A DNA stretch of 64,000 nt from NCBI RefSeq assembly GCF_013359815.1, contig NZ_JABMCF010000036.1, positions 372,001 to 436,000 of the forward strand, in the 5' to 3' direction. The position numbers and the translations under genes are program-made. This DNA is from Curtobacterium flaccumfaciens. Lineage in GTDB: Bacteria > Actinomycetota > Actinomycetes > Actinomycetales > Microbacteriaceae. Position 1 is the first letter of the stretch. Every line of letters starts with the position of its first letter. The notes under the pieces were generated by a model, which was not told the origin of the DNA, did no database searches, and saw only the letters and a list, made by a program, of their open reading frames with translations. Shown here piece after piece: positions 26,614-34,582 of this stretch.

Positions 26614-27534
26614 TCAGTGCTTGCCGGCGGCCGCGATGACGGCGCGGACCGTCTCGGGGTCGAGGCGGAACGCCCGCGGGTCGGCGTCGCCCCGTGGCAC
26701 GCGGACCGGTGTCGACCAGACGGATCCGTCCGCGGCGATGTCGACGACGAGCGCGCCGCTGTCGACGACGGCGGATTCCTCGTCGTACGGGCCGACGACG
26801 TCGGTGTCGTTCGCGACGCCGGGGGCGACGAGGACCGGGACGCCGGCGAGCGACCCGGCGAAGTGGTGGTGGTAGTGGCCTGCGAGGACGACCCGCACGT
26901 CGGAACCGCGGATGACGTCGGCGAGCGCCTCGGGGTTCTGCAGGCGGAGGGCTTCGTGCAGCTCGGTCGGGGCGGGCAGCGGTGGGTGGTGCAGGACGAC
27001 GACGGTGCCGTGCGGGGCATCGGCTGCGCCTTCGGCGAGGGCCGTGCGCAGGTGCTCGAGCGCCGTGTCGCTGAGCTCGCCGTACCCGGCGCCGGGGACG
27101 CTCGTGTCGACGGTCACGATCCGGCGCCCGGCGACGACCGACTGCCCGGAGACGGGCACCGTCGGCGGCAGGTACTCCATCGTGTGCAGCAGCGCCGTGC
27201 CGCCCTCGCCCAGGACGTGCCCGTTCGCCAGGACCCGCCGGAAGCCCTCACGCAGGTCGTGGTTGCCGGGCACCGCGACGAGGGCCGCTCCGTGCCGCTC
27301 CGCCCAGCCGCCGACGCGGTCCCGCACGATCGCGTAGGACTCGGGGCTGCCGTCCTCGGAGACGTCACCCGAGACCACCACCAGCCCGATGCCGGGCACC
27401 TCGTCGACGTGGGCGAGCAGCTGTTCGAGCGCAGCAGTGGTGTCGACCGCGCCCTGGTGCAGGGCGCCGTCGCCGGTCAGGTGGGTGTCGGAGAGGTGGA
27501 GGATGCGGAGGGTCCCGGCTGCTGGCGGCTGCAT
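26614..27534 (-). CDS. Calcineurin-like metallophosphodiesterase
   Basis: A 306-residue two-metal phosphoesterase. The motifs run in order: SDTHL near 17, SGDVSEDG, GNHDLREG, HHPPLP and GHYHHHF, which together are the CpdA/Rv0805-type cyclic-nucleotide phosphodiesterase set. The substrate could be cAMP, cGMP or another phosphodiester. The start MQPPAAGTLRILHLSD is preferred because the domain begins just after it. It runs leftward 25 bp beyond the end of the mutarotase gene, so read-through from the rhamnose operon is possible. Confidence 0.9.
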   Translation of the reverse strand: MQPPAAGTLRILHLSDTHLTGDGALHQGAVDTTAALEQLLAHVDEVPGIGLVVVSGDVSEDGSPESYAIVRDRVGGWAERHGAALVAVPGNHDLREGFRRVLANGHVLGEGGTALLHTMEYLPPTVPVSGQSVVAGRRIVTVDTSVPGAGYGELSDTALEHLRTALAEGAADAPHGTVVVLHHPPLPAPTELHEALRLQNPEALADVIRGSDVRVVLAGHYHHHFAGSLAGVPVLVAPGVANDTDVVGPYDEESAVVDSGALVVDIAADGSVWSTPVRVPRGDADPRAFRLDPETVRAVIAAAGKH

Positions 27535-27559
27535 GCGTCCACGGTAGCCACGGCCCCCG

Positions 27560-27901
27560 TCAGTCCGGCGCGGCCGCCAACTGGTCCTCCAGGTTGAACA
27601 CCTCGGGCAGCACCCGCGCCGTCTGGTCGGCGCGCCCGGTGGCCCCGGCGAAGAGGTCCTGCATGTGCGCCTCCCACGCCGCGGCCACCTCGGACGCGGC
27701 GAGTGCCGCGTCCGCATCGGCCACCGAATCGGTCTCGTAGTACCCGATGAGCAGCCCGTCGTCGTCGAGGAACAACGAGTAGTTCCGCCGCCCCGCCGCC
27801 GCGATCGCCCGGAGCATCGCCGGCCACACGGCGGCGTGCCGCTCGCGGTAGGCGTCGAGCAGTTCGACCTGCACCTGCAGCCGGAAGCAGACGCGGGTCA
27901 C
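27560..27901 (-). CDS. rhaM: L-rhamnose mutarotase
   Basis: A 113-residue protein of the RhaM/DUF718 ferredoxin-like fold that interconverts alpha and beta L-rhamnose. VCFRLQVQVELLDAYRERHAAVW near the start carries the conserved catalytic His. NYSLFLDDDGLLIGYYE and the C-terminal EEVFxL-like EVFNLED also match. The GTG start overlaps the transporter stop (GTGA), so the two are coupled. Confidence 0.92.
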   Translation of the reverse strand: MTRVCFRLQVQVELLDAYRERHAAVWPAMLRAIAAAGRRNYSLFLDDDGLLIGYYETDSVADADAALAASEVAAAWEAHMQDLFAGATGRADQTARVLPEVFNLEDQLAAAPD

Positions 27902-29253
27902 CGGCCGGCCTGTTCGCGGCGACGCTGCTCGGCGTCGTGGACGGTGCGCTCGTCGGCGGTGCGGACCGTCCCGGTGACCGTGGTGACGGTGCCGTAGCGC
28001 TCGGCCTCGATCGCCTCGAGGGTCTTGCCCTGCGTCCGCGGTGCCCAGATCGTGCCGACCAGGAACGACAGCGCGAGGAGGCCCAGGATCAGGCCGCCGA
28101 GTGCCCGCAGCCCGATGTCCGACAGCAGCAGCGGGAACCAGATGCTCAGCAGGCCGACCATGACGCGGGCTGCCAGGAACAGCACGCCCTGGGCGCTGGC
28201 GCGGTACCGGGTGGCGAAGAGCTCGCTCGTCCACAGGCCGTAGAACGCCTGTGCGCCGATGCCCGACGAGATGCCCCACGCCACGGCGAAGAACAGCAGG
28301 GTGCCGAGGTTGGCGGGCGCGTAGATGAGCACGGCCCACGCGATGATCGCCAGCACGGCCCCGGCAGCGTAGAGCGCGCGGCGGCTGACCCGGTCGGCGT
28401 ACCGCATGAAGCCGAAGTACGTCGCGGCCACGGTGCAGCCCCAGACCAGGATCTGCAGTCCGTACTGCTCGGTGACGCTCGTGACCCCGGTCGCCGCGTA
28501 CACCCGGGGCTGGAAGATGCCGGCCTGCCCGGCGACGGTGTTCCAGAGCGCGTAGACGCCGAACAGGAACAGCATCGCGGTCAGGTTCTTCCGGCGGCTG
28601 AACAGCTGCGTGATCCCGTGGAAGAAGTTCGCCGTGCCGGTGGCCGCACGCTCGTCCTTCCAGATCGCGGACTCGGGCAGCCCGCGGCGGAGCCACCACA
28701 CGATCGCGGCGACGACGAACAGGTGGGCGAAGATGAGGCGGCTGCCGAGCAGGCCGAGCGGGGCCGCGGCGATCGCCAGGGCGAACCCGACCATCGGCCC
28801 GATCGACCACGCGAGCTGCGCCGTGCCGACGTGGGCCGCGCGCTTGTCCGCGGGGGCCTGCTCGGCGATGTAGGTCCAGCTCGCCGGCACGCCCGCACCG
28901 ACGGCGATGCCGGTCAGGATGAAGCCGACCAGGAGCATGCCGTAGCTGCCGGCGAACACCGCGAGCAGGATGCCGAGCATGTAGAGGAGCAGGTCGTACG
29001 TGTAGATGAACTTCCGGCCGTACCGGTCGCACAGCGGTCCGCCGACGATCGCGCCGAGGGCGGCACCGAAGGCGTTCGCCGACAGGCTCGCGAGCAGGCC
29101 GACCTCGAGGTCGCCGACCCGGAACTCCGCCTGCCACAGGCTGAGGCTCGTGGCGATCGCGATGATCGACCCCGACTCGATGTAGTTCGACATGGCCACC
29201 GAGACGGTGGCCTTCCAGCCCGTGGTGTTCCGGGCTCCGATGCGGACCGCCAT
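27898..29253 (-). CDS. Sugar-porter-like MFS transporter, probable rhamnose uptake
   Basis: A 451-residue, 12-helix MFS protein. The loop motif GGPLCDRYGRKFIYTYD after helix 2 is the MFS signature, and a long cytoplasmic middle loop (LPESAIWKDERAA) resembles sugar porters. GGAGGA precedes the ATG. It shares its promoter with rhaM downstream and has the operator TGAATCGTTTCA 27 bp upstream, the same 12-mer found before rhaI. This strongly suggests L-rhamnose as substrate. Confidence 0.87.
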   Translation of the reverse strand: MAVRIGARNTTGWKATVSVAMSNYIESGSIIAIATSLSLWQAEFRVGDLEVGLLASLSANAFGAALGAIVGGPLCDRYGRKFIYTYDLLLYMLGILLAVFAGSYGMLLVGFILTGIAVGAGVPASWTYIAEQAPADKRAAHVGTAQLAWSIGPMVGFALAIAAAPLGLLGSRLIFAHLFVVAAIVWWLRRGLPESAIWKDERAATGTANFFHGITQLFSRRKNLTAMLFLFGVYALWNTVAGQAGIFQPRVYAATGVTSVTEQYGLQILVWGCTVAATYFGFMRYADRVSRRALYAAGAVLAIIAWAVLIYAPANLGTLLFFAVAWGISSGIGAQAFYGLWTSELFATRYRASAQGVLFLAARVMVGLLSIWFPLLLSDIGLRALGGLILGLLALSFLVGTIWAPRTQGKTLEAIEAERYGTVTTVTGTVRTADERTVHDAEQRRREQAGR

Positions 29254-29279
29254 TGGTCCTCCGTTCGCGTGTTCGTCAG

Positions 29280-29291
29280 TGAATCGTTTCA
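29280..29291. promoter_or_regulatory. LacI-type operator of the MFS-rhaM operon
   Basis: Read on the minus strand this is TGAAACGATTCA, identical to the 12-mer at 38033-38044 before rhaI. It has the central CG and TGAA/TTCA halves of LacI-family operators. Most of the 364-bp gap to the first LacI gene is filled by this site and two repeat elements. Confidence 0.75.
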
Positions 29292-29384
29292 ACGGGACGA
29301 CGAGGACGATAGCGCTCCGGTGTGCGCGCTGGCAAGAGCGGGTTCGTCGGGCCGGTCCTCGCACCGTGCGCGGGCGTTCGCCCC

Positions 29385-29445
29385 GTGCGAGGTTGCGCAC
29401 TCCGTGCGAGCCTTTCCACCCCGCACCGAGTGCGGAACCTCGCAC
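29385..29445. repeat. Second palindromic repeat family, copy 1
   Basis: The arm GTGCGAGGTTGCGCACTC (29385-29402) pairs with 29428-29445 at 17 of 18 positions. The same 61-bp structure recurs in the same orientation at 32070-32130. It is flanked by an 18-bp direct repeat, CTCGCACCGTGCGCGGGC, at 29358 and 29475. Confidence 0.8.
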
Positions 29446-29493
29446 CAGCCGCACGCATCGCACCAGCCGCGCGGCTCGCACCGTGCGCGGGCA

Positions 29494-29557
29494 GTCGACG
29501 CGACCACCCCGCGGACGGGAGGGCCGGCACCGGCCCGCCCCGCGCCTCCCATCCGCG
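29494..29557. repeat. Dispersed palindrome family, diverged copy
   Basis: It contains GACGCGACCA, then GGACGGGAGG, a GCCGGCACCGGC core and GCGCCTCCCATCC, in the same order as the full copies but with mismatched arms. It lies just upstream of the first LacI gene. Confidence 0.55.
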
Positions 29558-29617
29558 TTTTCCACAGATCACGGCGCGGGCCGACCGCGCGGACCGCGCC
29601 GATGCCAGGATGGCCAC

Positions 29618-30628
29618 ATGGCGGTCAGTGTGCGAGAGGTGGCAGCGCTCGCGGGCGTGTCCCTCGGCACGGTGTCGAACGTGCTGAACCGCCCCGACAA
29701 GGTCGCTCCCGGCACGGTGGAACGCGTGCAGTCGGCGATCGCGACGCTCGGGTTCGTCCGCAACGACTCCGCACGGCAGCTCCGGGCCGGACGCAGCTCC
29801 ACCGTGGGCCTCATCGTGCTCGACGGCGGCAACCCGTTCTTCACCGACGTCGCCCGGGGCGCCGAGGACGCCGCGATGGACAACGGCCTCGCGGTGCTGA
29901 TCGGCAACTCCGACGAGTCGACCGACCGCGAACGCACCTACGTCGACCTGTTCGAGGAACGCCGGGTCGCCGGACTCCTGATCTCCCCCGCCGGCGACGA
30001 CCTGTCCCGGCTCGCACGGTTGCGCGACCAGGGCACCGCCGTGGTACTGGTGGACCGTCGCGCCGACGACGAGCACTTCGCCTCGGTCTCGGTCGACGAC
30101 ATCGCCGGTGGGCGCATCGCGGTCGAGCACCTCGCGGCGATCGGCCGCACGCACATCGCCTTCGTCGGCGGGCCGTTCGGCATCCGCCAGGTCGCCGACC
30201 GGCACGCCGGTGCACTCGCCGCCGCACAGGCCGCGGGCATCCGGCTCGAAGCCCTGCCGACGACCTCGCTGTCCGTGCTCGAAGGGCGCCGCATCGGCGA
30301 AGCGATCCAGGCCCGCCCGGCCGCCGACCGCCCGGACGCCGTCTTCGCCGCCAACGACCTGCTCGCGGTCGGGCTCGAACAGGCCTTCATCATGCGCGGC
30401 ACCATCGCGGTGCCCGAGCAGATCGCCATCGTCGGCTACGACGACATCGCGTTCGCCGAGTCCGCCGTGGTCCCGCTGACGTCGGTGCGGCAGCCCGCGC
30501 AGGACCTCGGTCGCCGAGCGATCGAACTCCTGACGAAGCAGGTCGAGCAGGGGCAGGACATCGACCTCGAGCACGTGGAGTTCACACCTGAGCTCGTGGT
30601 GCGGCAGTCCTCCGTCGCCGACGCCTAG
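29618..30628 (+). CDS. LacI-family regulator 1 of the rhamnose island
   Basis: A 336-residue LacI/GalR protein. The HTH (VREVAALAGVSLGTVSNVLN) begins at residue 4, the hinge helix region is SARQLRAGRSSTVGLIV, and a periplasmic-binding-like sensor domain follows. Its recognition helix, TVSNVLN, is shared with regulator 2, so both may bind similar central-CG operators. It sits between the MFS-rhaM operon and the ABC operon. The inducer is probably L-rhamnose or a pathway intermediate. Confidence 0.92.
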   Translation: MAVSVREVAALAGVSLGTVSNVLNRPDKVAPGTVERVQSAIATLGFVRNDSARQLRAGRSSTVGLIVLDGGNPFFTDVARGAEDAAMDNGLAVLIGNSDESTDRERTYVDLFEERRVAGLLISPAGDDLSRLARLRDQGTAVVLVDRRADDEHFASVSVDDIAGGRIAVEHLAAIGRTHIAFVGGPFGIRQVADRHAGALAAAQAAGIRLEALPTTSLSVLEGRRIGEAIQARPAADRPDAVFAANDLLAVGLEQAFIMRGTIAVPEQIAIVGYDDIAFAESAVVPLTSVRQPAQDLGRRAIELLTKQVEQGQDIDLEHVEFTPELVVRQSSVADA

Positions 30629-30671
30629 GGCCCGGTCCGGATACGCCTCCCCCGCCGCCTACGATCGGAGC

Positions 30672-31775
30672 ATGGTGCATGTCCCCCGGCGCGACGGTCC
30701 GCCGAGCGTGCACCACGTCGCAGCCCGGGCCGGGGTCTCGCTCGCCACGGTCTCGAACGTCCTGAACCACCCCGAGCGGGTCGCCGACGCCACCGCCGCA
30801 CGGGTGCGGGACGCGATCGACGCGCTCGGGTACACGCCGAACCGCAACGCCCGGGCGCTGGTGTCCGGCAGCACACGCGCGATCGGTCTGGTCGTGATGT
30901 CGCTGCGGAACTCCCTGTTCAGCGACATGGTCAACGGCGCGCAGCTGGCCGCCCGGGAACGCGGCTTCACCCTGCTGATCGCCAGCAGCGAGGACGACCT
31001 GCAGGCGCAGGGCGAACACCTGGCCTACCTCGAGAGCGCCCGGGTGTCGGGGATCCTGCTCGCCTCGATGACGGAGTCGCGCGACCAGGTCGAGGTCGCG
31101 CGGCGCCACGGCCGACCCGTCGTGTACGTCAACTACGAACCGACCGAGCTCGACGCGTGCGCGGTGGTCGTGGACAACGAGCAGGCCGGGTTCCTGGCGA
31201 CCGAGCACCTGATCGACCGCGGCTGCCGACGCATCGGGTTCGTGAGCGCCCGTCCGGACCTGCAGCCCGTCGACCGCCGACGGGCCGGCGTGCTGCGGGC
31301 CGTCGCGGCGCACCCGGGGGTCGAGCTCGTCGACGTCGACGCCGGGGACATCGACCCGCCCGGAGGCACCGACGCCGGGCTCCGCATCGCCCGGATGCCC
31401 GAGGACGAACGCCCCGACGGGGTGCTGGGTGTGACCGACCTGCTCGCGATGGCGGTCGTCTCCGAGCTCCGAGCCGCCGGGATCCGCGTCCCCGAGGACA
31501 TCCCCGTGTCCGGCTGCGACCACAACTCCGTGGCGTGGGGTGGTGCGGTGCCGCTGACCTCGGTGACGATGCACGGCTCCGAGATGGGTGCGGCCGCGGT
31601 GGAACTGCTGCTCGAGGAGCTCACCGACCCGATGCACGTGCACCGGGCCGTCGTGCTCAGCAGCGAGCTGGTGCCGCGCGAGAGCACGCTCGGTCGGGAG
31701 GGCGCGGCCGCAGCAGCCGCCGCCGCAGCCGTCGCGGGCACGACACCGAGCGACCCGAGGCGCACCGAGGCCTGA
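30672..31775 (+). CDS. LacI-family regulator 2 of the rhamnose island
   Basis: A 367-residue LacI/GalR protein, 43 bp after regulator 1. The HTH is VHHVAARAGVSLATVSNVLN at about 13-32. The sensor domain follows, with GILLASMTES and VPVSGCDHNSVAWGG-like segments. The C-terminus ends in a long alanine run and a Pro/Thr/Arg tail that is not part of the fold. The ATG at 30672 gives a 10-residue leader before the HTH. The two genes may be cotranscribed. Confidence 0.92.
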   Translation: MVHVPRRDGPPSVHHVAARAGVSLATVSNVLNHPERVADATAARVRDAIDALGYTPNRNARALVSGSTRAIGLVVMSLRNSLFSDMVNGAQLAARERGFTLLIASSEDDLQAQGEHLAYLESARVSGILLASMTESRDQVEVARRHGRPVVYVNYEPTELDACAVVVDNEQAGFLATEHLIDRGCRRIGFVSARPDLQPVDRRRAGVLRAVAAHPGVELVDVDAGDIDPPGGTDAGLRIARMPEDERPDGVLGVTDLLAMAVVSELRAAGIRVPEDIPVSGCDHNSVAWGGAVPLTSVTMHGSEMGAAAVELLLEELTDPMHVHRAVVLSSELVPRESTLGREGAAAAAAAAAVAGTTPSDPRRTEA

Positions 31776-31792
31776 CCGGCGGCGGACCAACT

Positions 31793-31918
31793 CGCGAAAG
31801 CGACACATCTGCGGGTCGTCGCTGCGTCCGGTCCGCGAGAGCGACAGATCGGCGCGAACGTTCGGCGGCACAGTGTCGCTTTCGCGGGCAGCGGGCAGCG
31901 GGCAGCGGGCAGCGGGCT
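31793..31918. repeat. Inverted repeat plus 5 x 7-bp tandem repeat
   Basis: CGCGAAAGCGACAC (31793-31806) pairs with 31873-31886, and a diverged third copy, CGCGAGAGCGACAG, sits between them. Five GCGGGCA-type heptamers follow at 31884-31918. It begins 18 nt after the second LacI gene and may terminate it. It opens a 549-bp gap that otherwise holds repeats and the ABC-operon promoter. Confidence 0.75.
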
Positions 31919-31964
31919 GCTGGCTGCGGGCCGGGCCGGCGCGCACGAGGCGACGCGGGCCGGT

Positions 31965-32038
31965 GACGCGACCGCGCGCCGGACGGGAGGCGCGGGGCGG
32001 GGCCGGCACGGGCCTCCCGGCCGGCGGGCGGCGCGACC
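31965..32038. repeat. Dispersed palindrome family, diverged copy
   Basis: Ordered blocks GACGCGACC, GGACGGGAGGC, GGCCGGCACGGGCC, CCTCCCGG and GGCGCGACC match the family layout, but the core GGTGCCAGCTGGCACC is degenerate. It sits directly before copy 2 of the second repeat family. Confidence 0.55.
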
Positions 32039-32069
32039 ACCGCACGGTGCAGCACCGCGCGTCGGCTCG

Positions 32070-32130
32070 GTGCGAGGTTGCGCACTCCGTGCGAGCCCGC
32101 GCGCCCGTCACCGAGTGTGGAACCTCGCAC
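32070..32130. repeat. Second palindromic repeat family, copy 2
   Basis: GTGCGAGGTTGCGCACTC (32070-32087) pairs with GAGTGTGGAACCTCGCAC (32113-32130). The left arm is identical to copy 1 at 29385. The two copies, in the same orientation, bracket the pair of LacI genes. Confidence 0.8.
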
Positions 32131-32186
32131 CGAACGCCAAACGACGAGCGAGCGAACGAGCCGCGCGTAACGAAATCGGCACAGCG

Positions 32187-32234
32187 ATTGACACGCTTCA
32201 ATCCTCGTGGTTCCATCCTGATTGAAACGTTCTA
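32187..32234. promoter_or_regulatory. Control region of the rhamnose ABC operon with two LacI-like sites
   Basis: Site 1, ATTGACACGCTTCAAT (32187-32202), has perfect ATTGA/TCAAT halves around a central CG and contains a TTGACA -35-like hexamer. Site 2, TGAAACGTTCTA (32223-32234), begins like the rhaI operator (TGAAACG). They start 36 bp apart and lie upstream of the binding-protein gene. Confidence 0.65.
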
Positions 32235-32324
32235 AAACGCAGTAACCGGACCTCGCGACGGCGCGGGATCCGGGTTCGTTTCACCCGGGGTACCCCAGCC
32301 CCGGGCCTTACGAGGAGGTAAGGA

Positions 32325-33644
32325 ATGTCAGTTCGTTCCGTGACCAAGCGCGCGATCGCCATCGGCGGCGCGACGGTCCTGATCGGCGGGCTCGCAGCGT
32401 GCTCGTCCGGCGGCTCCGCCGACGAAGGCGGCGGCAAGGTCGAGATCACCTACCAGGCCGACAACGCCCCGGCCACCGCGGCCACCGCGAAGCCGCTCAT
32501 CGAGGCCTTCGAGAAGGCCAACCCCGACATCACCGTCAAGTTCGACACCCGCCCCCAGGGCACCGACGGCGACAACCTGATCAAGACCCGGCTGTCGACC
32601 GGCGAGGCCGCCGACGTCTTCAACTACAACTCCGGCTCGCTCATGCAGGCCCTCAACCCGGACAACACCCTGGTGGACCTGTCCGACGAGAAGTGGGCGA
32701 GTGACGTCGACCCGCAGTTCTCCAAGGTCGTCAGCACCGACAAGGGCATGTACGGCGCCCCGTTCGGCACGAGTTTCGGCGGCGCGGTGCTCTACAACAC
32801 GAAGGTCTACGACGACCTCGGCCTGAAGGTCCCGACCACGTGGGACGAGTTCATCAGCAACAGCGAGAAGATCAAGGACGCCGGCGACGTCGCCCCGATC
32901 ATCCAGACCTACGGCGACACCTGGACCAGCCAGCTGTTCGTCCTCGGCGACTTCGCGAACATCACCGCACAGGACGACAAGTGGGCGGACGACTACACCG
33001 CCAACAAGGAGTCCTACGCCGACGAACCCGCTCTCGCCGGGTTCGAGCACCTCGCCGAGGGCAAGGACAAGGACCTCTACAACGAGGACTACGCCTCGGC
33101 CACGCAGGCGAACGGCCTGAAGATGCTGGCCGACGGCACCGGCGCGCAGTACCCGATGCTCACGAACGCGATCTCGGCGATCCAGCAGGACTCCCCCGAC
33201 GCCGTCGACGACATCGGCGCGTTCGCCCTGCCGGCCGAGGACGCCGCGGACACGAACCTGACGATCTGGGAGCCGAACGGCCTGTACATCCCGAAGACGA
33301 CCACCGGTGACGAGCTGGCGGCCGCGAAGAAGTTCGTCGCCTTCGCGAACTCCACCGAGGGCTGCCAGGTGCAGAACGACACCGGCACCCCCGCCGGCCC
33401 GTACGTCATCTCGACCTGCTCGCTGCCGGACGACGTGCCCCCGATGATCGACGACCTGCAGCAGTACCTGGACGACGGCAAGGCGAGCCCCGCGCTCGAG
33501 TTCCTGTCCCCGATCAAGGGCCCGAACCTCGAGAAGATCTGCGTGCAGGTCGGCTCGGGCATCACCACCGCGAGCAAGGGCGCCGACCAGTACGACGACG
33601 ACGTCGTCCAGCAGGCACAGCAGCTCGGCATCAAGGGCTGGTGA
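32325..33644 (+). CDS. ABC sugar-binding lipoprotein, probable rhamnoside importer
   Basis: A 439-residue extracellular solute-binding protein of the MalE-like family 1. The signal peptide ends in the lipobox LAAC with Cys26 as the lipid anchor, followed by a Ser/Gly linker. GTSFGGAVLYNTKVYDDLGLKVPTTWDEF is typical of the sugar-binding fold. A very strong GAGGAGG site precedes the ATG. It is first in an operon with two permeases and GH78. No ATPase gene is present, so a shared MsiK-type ATPase is likely, as is common for actinobacterial sugar importers. Confidence 0.93.
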   Translation: MSVRSVTKRAIAIGGATVLIGGLAACSSGGSADEGGGKVEITYQADNAPATAATAKPLIEAFEKANPDITVKFDTRPQGTDGDNLIKTRLSTGEAADVFNYNSGSLMQALNPDNTLVDLSDEKWASDVDPQFSKVVSTDKGMYGAPFGTSFGGAVLYNTKVYDDLGLKVPTTWDEFISNSEKIKDAGDVAPIIQTYGDTWTSQLFVLGDFANITAQDDKWADDYTANKESYADEPALAGFEHLAEGKDKDLYNEDYASATQANGLKMLADGTGAQYPMLTNAISAIQQDSPDAVDDIGAFALPAEDAADTNLTIWEPNGLYIPKTTTGDELAAAKKFVAFANSTEGCQVQNDTGTPAGPYVISTCSLPDDVPPMIDDLQQYLDDGKASPALEFLSPIKGPNLEKICVQVGSGITTASKGADQYDDDVVQQAQQLGIKGW

Positions 33645-34582
33645 TCGGCGTGACCGCGACCCTCACGACGGCGGTGGCCCCGCCGCAGACACGCAAGGCC
33701 GGCCGCCCCGGACCAGCGCGCAAGCGGATGCGCTCGTTCTACCCCGCGTGGTTCTTCATCCCCGCGATCGCGCTGTACGTCGTGTTCTTCGCGGTCCCGA
33801 CCTTCGCCGGGTTCTACTTCTCGCTCACCCGCTGGACGCTGTTCGACCAGACCTTCATCGGCTTCGACAACTTCGTCCGGTTCTTCCAGGACCCGCAGCT
33901 CGTCTCCGGGTTCGTGCACACCTTCCAGTACGGCTTCGTGACGAGCGCGGCGAAGGTGGTCCTCGGACTCGCCCTCGCCCTGCTCCTCACGTCGCCCGTG
34001 CTGGGGCGCGGCTACCTGCGGGCGGTCGTGTTCTTCCCGGTGCTCGTGTCGACCATCGGCATCGGCATCACGTTCAAGGCGCTGATGGACCCGTTCCACG
34101 GGATCATCAACGGCGTGCTGGGTTCGGTCGGCCTGCCCACCCCCGGGTGGCTGACCGACCCGGCGCTCGCCCTGTGGAGCGTCGCCGCGGTGGACGTCTG
34201 GAAGGGCGTCGGCATCGCGACGCTCATCTTCATCGCCGGCATCGTGGCGATCCCGCAGGAGTACTTCGAGGCGGCACGGGTCGACGGCGCGAGCGCGTGG
34301 TCGATCTTCCGGAACATCACGTTGCCGCTGTCCCGCCCCGCGATGGGCACCGTCATCATCCTGTCGCTCATCGGCGGCCTGCGGTCGTTCGACCTGATCT
34401 GGGCGATGACCGGCGGCGGGCCGGGGTTCACGAGCGACGTGATCGCGAGCGTGATCTACAAGCAGTACCAGGCCGGGTTCTACGGCCTGTCCACCGCCGG
34501 CAACGTGGTCCTGTTCGTCGTCGTCACGGCGATCATGGTGCCGATCTCGTGGCTCCTCAACCGCAAGGAGGCAGAGCTGTGA
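33641..34582 (+). CDS. ABC sugar permease 1 (MalF type)
   Basis: A 313-residue inner-membrane permease with six helices. The EAA loop EYFEAARVDGASAWSIFRNITLP, about 90 residues from the C-terminus, couples to the ATPase. The GTG at 33641 overlaps the binding-protein stop; another GTG at 33650 would also be possible. A basic, unstructured N-terminus of about 30 residues precedes helix 1. Confidence 0.92.
   Translation: MIGVTATLTTAVAPPQTRKAGRPGPARKRMRSFYPAWFFIPAIALYVVFFAVPTFAGFYFSLTRWTLFDQTFIGFDNFVRFFQDPQLVSGFVHTFQYGFVTSAAKVVLGLALALLLTSPVLGRGYLRAVVFFPVLVSTIGIGITFKALMDPFHGIINGVLGSVGLPTPGWLTDPALALWSVAAVDVWKGVGIATLIFIAGIVAIPQEYFEAARVDGASAWSIFRNITLPLSRPAMGTVIILSLIGGLRSFDLIWAMTGGGPGFTSDVIASVIYKQYQAGFYGLSTAGNVVLFVVVTAIMVPISWLLNRKEAEL

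Noticed and set aside
29385..29445. Transposon terminal inverted repeats around the LacI genes
   Set aside because: The two copies are in the same orientation, each is itself a hairpin, and no transposase or target-site duplication is visible.
32147..32324. Riboswitch or attenuator before the ABC operon
   Set aside because: The leader shows LacI-like sites and a strong ribosome site, but no recognisable riboswitch core or terminator/antiterminator pair.
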